64,000 nucleotides of DNA from [Phialemoniopsis] sp. UDSM-2020 (taxonomy: Eukaryota > Ascomycota > Sordariomycetes > Thyridiales > Thyridiaceae), in the NCBI GenBank assembly GCA_018873225.1, contig JAEILZ010000001.1:2356001-2420000 (forward strand), read 5' to 3'. The notes under the pieces were generated by a model. It was not told where the DNA came from, searched no databases, and worked only from the letters and a program-made list of their open reading frames with translations. This document shows positions 37,296 to 47,107 of the stretch, piece after piece (the stretch's first letter is position 1; the number at the start of each line of letters is the position of its first letter). Made by a program: the position numbers and the translations under genes.

Positions 37296-40200
37296 GGTGA
37301 TGGTGGTGTTTCTTCTTTCTTTCTGATGGGGGTCGGCGTTTTGAGCAGAACCGACTATAAGAATAGCCAAGTTCCTAGGTATTGATCCTTACGCCTCGCA
37401 GCAAAGGCAAGGTATTCCGGATTTTGACGGGGGCTGGAAAGGGCGCGGCGGCTAAGTCGTTTAAAAGTGGTCCCGCTCTCGCTGGATCCTCCCAGGCCGT
37501 GTTTCCCGTCGACGAACTGGTGCGCTAAGGCGGAGCGTAGTGGGTGTGTTGGGTGTGATGGACTGATGGAGGGGGGTGGGAAATGGTGCCCTTTTTGCCT
37601 TTCTCTGCTGTGCTCAATTCCCCAAGCTTCTTTTTTTAAATTGGCTTGATGCAGCTGGGATATACTAGCTGCCTACCACCAACGCGCGACGCCGTTTTGT
37701 CGACACCGTGTAATTGCGCTTTTGGGTCCCAAGGAATTTGCTGGCTGCACAAAGACAACCGAATTGTGTGTTTCGCGTTTTTGCAGGCTGGGGAATTCTT
37801 GAAGGGGAATCGCTTGTAGGCGAACAAGTGGAACCGGTTCTCTGTTGAAATGGGTATGCAAGTCGTTCGTGTGCGAGCCTCCCTGTAGATCACAGCTGGC
37901 GGAGTTTGGAAACAGGCCGGCGTGGGTAGTTACTGTTTCAGGGCAAGAGTCGAGATCTCCAGGCCTTTTCCGTCTCGTAATTCCCTGATTGCTTCTTCGG
38001 GTTTCTTGCAAAACGATCGAATATGTGTAATTAAGTTGAATGCGACGAGAGTGAGGGTATTCGTGCTGTCGGTTATCGATAGTTGCTCGCGCTCGTGGGG
38101 CGTATTGGAGAGAATCCACTCCACCAGAGACAGGGTCGTTCGCTAATGAGTATCGAATGGATATGCGAGTGGCAGGTGGCACAGATCACAGCGACCGCAC
38201 ACCACGAACACTTCCAAACCTGCGAGAATTAAAACACAACGAAGCGAAGGACTCGTGCTGAAAGACAGCAGCGCAACGGTGAGAGGTTGAGGTTTTCCAA
38301 AATGGAAAAGGAAACGGGGAGGAGAGGGTGGGAGGAAAAGGGAAGAAGAGAGAGAGAGAGCAGGCAGAGCACAGACAAGGAGGGGCAGTGGGCGTGGGAT
38401 AAGAGGAAAACGGGCCTGGGGGTCGGCCCTGTTGGTGGTGGTGGTCACTGGTGGATTGATGGTGGGACGGAGTTTTAGGGGGGATTAGACAGGGGTTGCA
38501 ATAGGGCAACGCGGTTGGTTATGAAAGGGGGAGCGTGGACCAGCACCAGTAGAGTGATACAGTCCTGCGTGTGAGATCTGTGGGCTTGCAAAGACGACTC
38601 TTGGTACTTGGGCATCATGCCCCTGTCCATCAGTACCGCATCTATGGAGTACGGGGTTTTTACTTGGGTCCTTCTTGGGGTCCTCGGCACAAGGTGCAGC
38701 GTGGCTTGGTGCTTGGGTGCTTGGGTCTTGCTCGACAACAAAACGCTCGATGCTGCTGCTGGCCTAAGCTGCCATCGTGGACCAGGGTGTTGCCATGTTT
38801 AACACGTTTGAAAGAGGGTGAGGGTGATCCTCAATCCCTGACGAACTGGGGCTGAAAACGTGTGGATGGGACGACGGGATGCCATGGGTTGTTTGCTTGA
38901 GACTCTTCCTCCTCCAGTCTCGTCGCTTGTTTGTCTGTCCATCTCTACACGAACACAAACCCTTTTCCACCACAAGACTACGTACATACCTCGTTGTTGA
39001 TCCTTTCTGCACGACCACCCACTTGTCCACCTGCCTGTCTGCCCGTGCAATGCAAGTGTTGAATGTGCAGAAGAGAACAAGAGAGAAAAAGAGCCAACCA
39101 ACCCTTGCTTCTTTTAGCCAGGGGTTGTGTATCTTGGAAGTACCTTGCTGGAGACTAGAGTACTTTAGGGACCTGTTTAAAGGGTTTTCTGGTTTGGTTG
39201 GTGGGCACCCGCGTGCCAGGCCGGCCGTTTTTAGGCTTAGGTATCCCCTTGGGAGCCACTGGATGGGGTAGGGGTTAGGGGGCTTTGGGGGATCACTGGG
39301 TGGGAAGGGGAAAATCACGGGCGGGGCCACGCTTGAGCTCCGTTCGAGTGTTTTACCTTCGTCCCCAAGCCCACACAATGGTGCGGCCATGCCTGCAGGC
39401 CACGCTCGACCACGCGTTTCTGATTGGGTCCCCCTTGTCCTCCTCGATCGACCTTTTGGGGCCTGAGACCCATGCCAGACCACCACCATCAGCTATTTGT
39501 GACAGCGGAGCGCTGCCAGTCTGTAAGAGATGTCTGACCTGGCGAGCCTGTGAACCCGTGATGCTACAGGAGAGGGGAAACAGAAACCGGGAACGAAATT
39601 GGGATTGACTCATCGTCAAGTCGATCTTCTGGCCATCCGTGTTTGCCATATTCTACGAGTACACGGGCAAGACGGGACAATCATCAAAGATCTTTCCGCA
39701 ACTGCATGGACATGTTTATTTCTTCTCCCCTGGGGGGCTGCCGTGGATAATGTACACCTACCTTATCCAACGTCGTTCCAGCCCGCAAAGCCATTTGGTA
39801 CCGCTGATAATTCATGCCGCCGCGCTGAGGCGCGTTTGCGGAACGCATCCTCATTGGTAAGGTAAAAGGACTGGACCTTTTGCCTTGTTCCGCAAAGGAC
39901 AGAATGGGGGCTACCAACCTGCTGACCTGACACGCCCCTCTCGGCTCCAACTCGAGTATTGCTGCAGAGCCAATGCAGTACAATTGCTATATTTGCCTCG
40001 AGGTTTCGTTTCCCTGGCCTCGAACTAAGGCTCGGTAGTAGGATCGTGACACAAAGCTAAAGCAGGACAGATATTAACCCCAGCGTCCTCTTTCATTAAG
40101 CTGCATCGGTCAATATCGAAGGGGCATTTGCCTCAGCATGGCCGCCATCTTTTTGCCCGGGCTGAGCAATGTATTCGACACATCCGTCTTTCCGAATCAG

Positions 40201-42612
40201 CTTTTGCGCAGGCAGAGAATTCACCCCTTGCTTCGGCCTCCAGCCGCATACCTACCACATGGTCACTTGTTCTCATCGCCAGTTTTGTCCGATGTGGGGT
40301 GGTCGAGAAGTCGAGACATGGACTTTTGAGACTTGCAAGATGGCCACTCTTTAGCAGGGATCGCCCGCGTCCTCCACAGAAAATTATGTGTGACAACGCA
40401 GCGCTGGCAGATCCTCATCAGCTCTTCTCGATCGGAGTTCTCGGCAGCTTGCTTAGCTCCCTGACCAAATTCCACACGAGAAGCTGCGAATGGACCAATT
40501 TGCCTTGCGTAGGATGATATCAAGTTCGACAGGTAGGGAACCCATGCCGACAAGGCTCTTCAAGACCGTTTGCCAGCACCGAGGCACAGCATGACGAATT
40601 ATGAGATATGTGAGAGATACGAAAATGTGGCTTATGATCAGACAGGGGACTGCGACGTCTAGGACGGGTCCCAAAACTGCGACCTGGTATCACACGTTAC
40701 GGGGAAGGTACTTCGTACCTCTTTGATGAGCCCTGCAGTCCCCTGTCGTGCCTCGTTGACTTGCAGACGGCTTCGCCTTCGTATAAAACCCTTTCGACTT
40801 CCACCAAATTGCGGTCTGTCATGCCTTTGCAGACTTGCAGATACCGGTGCTGCCAGTCGCCATGGATCCTGTAGATCTCTCAACATATGCACAATGCCCA
40901 TCTTGGTGATGGGCCGTCTACGGCTGCTGTCAGGGAAGACCACATGCTTACTTCTCTGCGACCGTGCGAAGCCCGTCCGAACCGGGAAAGGGCACGTTGC
41001 AAGACATCAATAGTGACCGGAGACTCAACACTCGAAACGCAGCAAATGCGCCCTGGTCGGCTATGGGGCATCGTAGCATCTGCACAGACTGGCGTAGCGG
41101 CCCTGCTACCTACATACAGCATGAAGTAGGAAAACCGACCCGGAGTGCATCAGCGTCGATGGTCCCACAGGCGTATGGCCTAGATCCCAAAGATTTCTTG
41201 CTTCTGCTGTTTGCACTTGAACAATGGCGACGGTTTGTAGTCATGAGACGTCCGGCTCAGTCCTAACGAACAAAAGAAAGCACCGCGCAACACACACACA
41301 CAGCTTTGAAAGGCACAAGAAAAATACCGGCATCCTCTCGACCATCCAACCAAAATCTGAACAAGACGGACTTTGGCCAATAGCAGCGGCTCTCTACCAC
41401 CTCCCCTTGATCTTGAAACAGAGGTAGCGTGGCCGTTGCCGACCATTGGCTGTGCCATTGTCTTGGCGGCGGCAGAACAGGGGTCGTGGGTGTGAACCAG
41501 AAGGGCTCCACGGGCTCAAAGCTCAACGCTTGGACGTCGCTCAAACATCTTTAATCTCGTACCGGGGTGATTTTGACTACCTGGCCAACATCAGGTCGCC
41601 GATACCGTTTCATTTTTGATTTCTCCTTGCTGTAGCTTGTTCGTGTGCATGACGCCGGATGCCCAAGTCAAGTAAATCCTTTTCAGATGCATACTGCACG
41701 GCGTGCTGGCTTTGAGCGACCCGATCTACCGAACACGAGAATCTCATTTGCCTGTGGTCGGACAAGAATGCACAGTGAAATGGACTCTTGTGCGACCGAG
41801 GGCGGCTCGTAAAGATCGAGACACGGGCAAGCCTACATTGTACATCAGAGATCTCTCTTGACAGATGCCGCGATGTCGCCGCACGAACAAACACACACAC
41901 CCACACCTGCCTGCCTGTCTACATGCGGACGGCCGCACACCGACACACACCTGCATCTTGCCGCGCGCCAGAAGATTTTATTGCCTTCTATTGCTTCCAT
42001 GTCGGAGACCTGCGTTTGTTTGCATGCTTGCCCAAGTCAATGTTCTTGCAAAGTACATCATCGAGGCGGGGCTATGCGGAAAACGCCTTTCCATTCTCAG
42101 GCCACCTCGAGAGGCTAACAGCAGTCAGTTGGGATGAGAACTGACAAGCACATGGATTTTGTTGGTGATGACCTCGAGGCGCACCACCTCAACTCGTAGT
42201 CAATGTTGCAAGGTTGGTCCGGAATGGCCTTCTGTGCCCCCCAAGCGCCATCGCAACCCCATGACGATAATTTCTACGTCATTGGTAGTGCGTAGGATGT
42301 GTCTATCAGCATTCGTACTTTACTTTAGAAAGGACCTCGTTGGTCTTAAGGGCGCAGTAAGTCACTTGTAGCACTAACAAGACCACCGGTGGTGGGCCAG
42401 CCGCTTGTCAGGCTGTCAACCGCCAGCTGCCAATGGGTGAGGGCGGTGGAAAAACTTTCGAAAAAAAAAAGTTACGGTTTCCCCCAGGTAAAAGAATATG
42501 CCCCACCACAAGTACATCTGCAAGCTTCGTGCATAGCAAAAGTGACTTTCACGAGCATCTCTTGATCCGAAAGAACGTCGCAAAGCCATCTCGTGAGCCA
42601 CGACAAAACAAG
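37296..42612. other. 5.3-kb gene-free divergent tract
   Basis: Lies between the Pro-rich gene (minus) and rpc19 (plus). From 37,296 to about 38,480 the minus strand is pyrimidine-rich, as expected of a long leader for the Pro-rich gene. A G-quadruplex motif lies at 39,265-39,291. The longest open frame (38,764-39,489, minus, 241 codons) has no recognisable motif and a composition like random sequence. A short CA microsatellite occurs near 41,290. No conserved gene could be supported. Confidence 0.5.
39265..39291 (+). other. G-quadruplex motif
   Basis: Four G-tracts of 4, 4, 5 and 5 separated by 2, 3 and 4 nt fit the canonical G4 pattern. Further GGG runs follow to about 39,330. It includes one TTAGGG but no telomeric array. 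Confidence 0.7.
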
Positions 42613-43263
42613 ATGCCTACAAGGTCCAAATCCCGCAAGGAGGAGCCCCAGGAGGCCGTGGCCGGTGATGACGTCGCCATGGAGGATGTCCCTACCTCTG
42701 CGCAGCCCGAGGAGAGCAAGGATGTCGAGGAGGATGAGGCAGAGGAGGCCGATGAGGAGGAGCAGGAGGAGCCGGAACCACAGCGCGTGAAGCTTGTGAG
42801 TGAAGCTGCATGAGGCGATATGAGTCAGACCTTTTGATGCTAATGATACCCAGTTGCCCGGCTCAACAGCTACCGCGGCCTCTTTCGAGTTTCTCGATGA
42901 GGGTCACACTCTTGGCAATGCGCTGAGATATATCATCATGAAGAAGTAAGACATCACAGTTATTTGACGGCAAGCTGCAATCGGCTAACATACATTTTCT
43001 AGTCCCGATGTTGAATTCTGTGCCTATGCCATCCCCCATCCTTCAGAGCCCAAGATGAACGTCAGAATTCAGACCTACGGTAAGTTTTCTATACACTCTA
43101 AGATCTCATCTAGCCATGACACATGCTAACGTGCCATCCAGAGGGCACAACGGCAATCCAAGCTCTGGAAAAGGGCCTGAAGGATCTGCAAGACCTTTGC
43201 GATGTTGTCGCTGATAAGTACACGGTATCACGCGAAGAGTTTGGCAACGAGATGCAGGCATAG
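42613..43263 (+). CDS. rpc19: DNA-directed RNA polymerases I and III subunit AC19
   Basis: Rpb11-like subunit that pairs with AC40 in the RNA polymerase I and III assembly platform, in the nucleus and nucleolus. Four exons, 42613-42795, 42854-42945, 43003-43079 and 43142-43263, give 157 residues. The N-terminal 60 residues are acidic and variable (EEDEAEEADEEEQEEPEP). The conserved core spans introns: SFEFLDEGHTLGNALRYIIMK, then NPDVEFCAYAIPHPSEPK, then NVRIQTYEGTTAIQALEKGL. The core sequence is diagnostic of AC19/RPAC2. I chose the ATG at 42613, although the frame is open further upstream. Its stop lies only 90 bp from the stop of the complex I subunit gene on the other strand. Confidence 0.95.
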
Positions 43264-43353
43264 ACCTGCTGGCAAGTTTGCCGGAGATTGCATGTAAAAG
43301 GAGTTCACGGCGTTCAGAGTTATAAGGGAAACTTGGTAGACTTTGATGATGAT

Positions 43354-44085
43354 TCATTGCTGGTATTTACAAGGGCAAACAAGTTGCCTGATCTCTAATT
43401 CCGACCCTGTCGCACGCTGTTAGTGAGATATTCCATTGTGGATGTGGTCCTCCTGGAAAGCTCAGCAACTTACCTCTAGGAAACCCTCCATGAAGTTCGC
43501 CGGTAATCTCTTGTCGCCACGGAAGTTCTCCTCCTTGAAGTACGACATGATGTGGGTGGTCTGGCGCCAGAAGTTCATCGTCTCCTAGCAAATCCCCATT
43601 GGTTAGCCTTGTCTCCAATATGGTGGCTTTCGTGAACCCTATGTGGTTCCGTGAAGGTAGGGGTCTCTCCGTACCTGGTAGTCGGCAGCGCTCTGGAAAA
43701 GAAGAACGTCGATCACGGGAAGCTTGTTGACGTAGCGGTGTCGCTCAAATTCCTGCCTCATCCGTGTCCTGATTGCTGCAACGGGGAGAGGGACGTTGTA
43801 CATGGTCTGGATCTCGGGAGCCTGGATGAAATGTAGTGTTAGCCCTCAACCTCCGTGACTAGATCTATTCATCTTCTATTATTCCGCGGGAAGTGCATAG
43901 GAGGGAAGACAGCTTGTCGAGACGTACAGCACGGAGCCAATCCCGGTAGGCCCAGAGAACTCGTCGCTTTGCCTCGTTCCAGTTGACGGCTGTGGAAAGG
44001 GTCAGTAAGGGTCAATTCAGCAGCGCAAGCTCGGGATCTCACATTGCCGCGTCGTCTTCGCGAACTGGGTGGGTGTAATCGCCAT
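43354..44085 (-). CDS. nuo14.8: NADH:ubiquinone oxidoreductase LYR subunit (NDUFA6/B14, 14.8 kDa)
   Basis: Accessory subunit of mitochondrial complex I that binds the acyl carrier protein. Five exons, 44085-44043, 43989-43928, 43821-43675, 43584-43474 and 43416-43354, give 141 residues. The frame is consistent throughout. Motifs: [15 protein letters not shown], then a LYR-type segment degenerated to [49 protein letters not shown], and HIMSYF. From family knowledge these define NDUFA6. The first four exons give 121 residues, close to the family's usual length. The fifth exon adds a 20-residue tail ([20 protein letters not shown]) that I am less sure of. Divergent to bud31. Confidence 0.88.
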
Positions 44086-44445
44086 GGTGGACGATCAATC
44101 GCTCACGATTGTTGGTTGCAGTTGAGGCTCTATCGTCGTCCTTTCTGAGGTCTCGGACCGACCAAGGCAAGAGGTGCACTGGCTGGGGGCCGTGGCACAT
44201 CACGTGGAGTGCTTGGCGCGCTCGGCCAGTTGAGCCACTGGTGTTAGTCAGCTAAAATTTCCCAAACGCCACGCCTGGATCTTGGGCTTCTCTCAGCCTT
44301 GCCCCACTACCCTTTATCACGACAAGAAACAACATCGACCCCGAAGATAGCTTCTGATCGCCGCGACAGTCTCAGACCTTGGAGCTTGCAGACCCTGTTG
44401 GCTTTGTACATTGAAAGACCGGGAAGACTCGTCACACCTGCGAAT
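44086..44445. other. Bidirectional promoter nuo14.8 / bud31
   Basis: 360 bp between two start codons. A CACGTG E-box-type palindrome lies near 44,202-44,207. Nothing else recognised. Confidence 0.5.
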
Positions 44446-44959
44446 ATGCCTGCGATCCGGCATGCGTCGAAGCGCAGAGCTCCTCCAGAGGGCTTCAGCG
44501 ACATCGAGGACGACCTCTTGATCTTCAGCAACAAGATGAAGGACGCGCAAAATACGCCCACCGACAATATCCCCAAGCACCAGGCGCAATGGCCCATATT
44601 TCAAGTCTCGCATCAGCGGAGTCGGTACATATATGAGCTCTACTACGAGAAGGAGGCGATCAGCAAGAAGCTCTACGAGTGGCTGCTGAAGAACGGTTAC
44701 GCAGATGCGATGCTGATCGCAAAATGGAAGAAGCAGGGCTATGAGAAGGTACGTCAGATGAATACCCTGGTTCCCTTCCTTTTGAATATCGACTGACATG
44801 CCCCCTTTTTACCAGCTATGCTGCTTGCGATGCATCCAGACCAAAGAAACCAACTTCAACTCGACATGCATTTGTCGCGTACCGAGGGCAGAAATGAAGG
44901 ACGATCGCGAGATACAATGCGTCAGTTGCGGCTGCCGTGGGTGCTCATCCAGCGACTGA
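44446..44959 (+). CDS. bud31: Pre-mRNA-splicing factor Bud31 (G10 / Cwc14)
   Basis: Core spliceosome component associated with the NineTeen-complex-related proteins; it contacts the catalytic RNA core. Two exons, 44446-44748 and 44816-44959, give 148 residues, the family length. Motifs: FSDIEDDLLIFSNKM, QAQWPIFQVSHQRSRYIYEL, EAISKKLYEWLLKNGYAD, LIAKWKKQGYEKLCCLRC (across the intron), and the C-terminal Cys-rich zinc cluster TCICRVP, CVSCGCRGC. The family is among the most conserved in eukaryotes, so identification is firm. The frame is open upstream of 44446 to an ATG at 44299, but the homologous start is MPAIRHASKRR. Confidence 0.96.
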
Positions 44960-45207
44960 GCGCCGGCATATCTGTTCTTACAAAGAGACCCAACCACAGC
45001 GTTGGATGTATCATTGGCATTGGCGTTTTGGTTCAAGGATCGTTCTGGGCCGGGCTAAATAACGACTTAAGAGTCACAAAGATGCCCTCATCGGCGTTGC
45101 ATTTACAGATACCACGAGAAGATCATTATCATTCAGGCATATTATCGTTAAGTCGTGTATGTTCGTCCGCGCCTTCCCTTGTTTTCCTTATGCTCATCTT
45201 CAGCGAA

Positions 45208-46048
45208 TTACCGACGTGAGAAGCCAACCCTTCCACCGCGTCCGAATCGGACGCTCGGAGGCACGAACTTCAGAGCGGACATCGCCCCGGTCAAGTCGTC
45301 CATTTCGACATCCGGGACTTCTTTCGGGTTGCTTTTCGGCTTCACCTCATCAGGGTCGGTCTTGCCTTCACTGCCTGTCTTTGCTTTCCCTTCTGCAGAT
45401 GATGATGATTCTGCAACGCTTGCCCTTCTCTGTGCCTCCTTGATGGTCGTGTGCCGCCCCGACGATTTACGTCTGTGACCATAACTCCCATCTTGCAACA
45501 ATGACTGCCTGCCATCGATGCCGTCTCTTGTAACAGCGAAGAAGAAATTCTTCGGAAACATATGCTTGTCGATCAGGTGGCGCCGCCGTTTGTCAGGGGT
45601 GGCACATTTTCTGTCGCAGCCCTCCACAAAACATGTATACTGTGACCTGTCAGCACGAAATCCATCTATGAGACGTATGGGAATGAGTTCATACTGTATG
45701 TTCACCCTTATCGCGCTTCACCGCTACGAAAGAATTATGGCATTCTTCGATATGCACGGCTAGGAGATGAGCGGAAGGAAAGTTCTTTCTGCACTCGAGA
45801 CACTTGTTCAGGTGAGCCTTGCTATAATGAGATTCGTACTCATCGTAGGATCCGAAGAAGAGCGCGTCCTTGTGCAAAAGACACCTCATGGCCGATGAAG
45901 AGCCGATTTCAGAATCGGACAGATCTAGCTCGGCAATCTTGTTGCTGCTATTTGGTATGGCGCTTTCGTCTGGCGTCGAAGGCTCTAGGTCATCGCTGCC
46001 AGGCGGTGATGGACTCGGCGACTCTTCAGGCTCGCGTGAGCGCTTCAT
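45208..46048 (-). CDS. C2H2 zinc-finger protein, ZNF511-like
   Basis: Two exons, 46048-45695 and 45639-45208, give 261 residues. The second exon joins as GEHT|YTCFVEGCDRKC, which restores a zinc finger. An acidic, Ser/Pro-rich N-terminus of about 55 residues is followed by CLLHKDALFFGSYDEYESHY, CLECRKNFPSAHLLAVHIEEC, CFVEGCDRKCATPDKRRRHL and a conserved tail HMFPKNFFFAVTRDGIDGR. That arrangement matches the ZNF511 family. The C-terminus is Lys/Ser-rich and ends in an RGG-like FGRGGRVGFSRR. The molecular function of the family is poorly known, probably nuclear. Convergent with bud31 (248 bp between stops). Confidence 0.88.
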
Positions 46049-47107
46049 TCTCTTGTTGCAGAGGTGAAGATGGTTTTGGGGCTTTGTACTTAGTTTGAAT
46101 GGAGAGAGAGGAACAGGAATGCCTGTTGCCCGCCTCTTCACGGACCACCCCTACCAAACACTTTCGTGGCTTAAGTCGCTTGCGGTCGACGTTGAAGAGC
46201 CTTCGATATTCCGTGCTGTCAGGTACTAGGTAAGTAGATCGGTGGACTGTTGGATCATAGACAGCTTCTAAGAAACCGCAAAGACAAAGTATTGAAGGAA
46301 CCAACTCCAATCCTACGAATGATGTGTACTAGATATTGAAAGTGTGAAAGTTCCTAATTGATCACAGGCCAGCGGTGAGGTCCATGAGATGAGCTTTCAG
46401 GTACATCCCACTCCCCCGCCCTAGTTGATTCCACCCTACAGTGGGCAGGGATCAAGTCTTAGTGGGGTTTCTGGAAGACAGTCAGGCCTGACAAGCTGGG
46501 ACAGGGCACTGGATGCACGGGCCAGTTAGCAGGAGTTTGCGCATGGTTAGCGCCTTGAACGCCCATTGGCCCATGGAACCTCCACACTCTAGGCAAAATT
46601 AGGCTGTGAACGTGGCAGAGAGAAGTCCGTGCTCACTAAGGTTATTCCAATGTCTGGCACGCCCAAAGACTGGGAATAGCCTCATAACTAATTGCTCATG
46701 TCTTTGGTTGCGGATGCGCTTTGTTTCTTTGCCCCTCGCGCTGTTTGAAAATCTTTCAATACTATATACCTTTTGAGGACCCTCATATCAATCTCACTTC
46801 TTCTTTAGCCTTGCCAATGTTCGCCCTATCTGTTGCTTATTTCGCAGAAGACAAGGTCCGTCCCGATTTAAGATCTGCCAACCCACCACACGGCAACCCA
46901 CACTTTTCGAGATATGGATCGGACCGTTGTCCTGAACTTTGCCTCGAGTCTGTGTGATAATTGCGGCTCTTGATTGCTCTTGAAGCGCTCTTTTCCCTCC
47001 CCCACCTGGCAGTGGCATCTGCCTCCCATTCTTCGCCCAGCGCTTCCCAGCGACACACTTCTTCGCATCAAGTCACCGAGTCTCCGCGGCTCTCCGAGGC
47101 TGCAACC
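46049..47107. other. Divergent intergenic region zinc-finger gene / EST1-like gene
   Basis: 1.06 kb holding two promoters. A TATA-like ACTATATACC lies at 46,761-46,770, about 340 bp before the EST1-like start. A pyrimidine-rich leader follows it. No coding sequence was recognised. Confidence 0.45.

Noticed and set aside
39265..39291. Telomere-like repeat (TTAGGG)
   Set aside because: Only one TTAGGG unit occurs, so it is not an interstitial telomeric array.
38764..39489. 241-codon minus-strand open frame in the gene-free tract
   Set aside because: Composition looks random, it lacks motifs and splice context, and other frames overlap it. Kept only as part of the unexplained tract.
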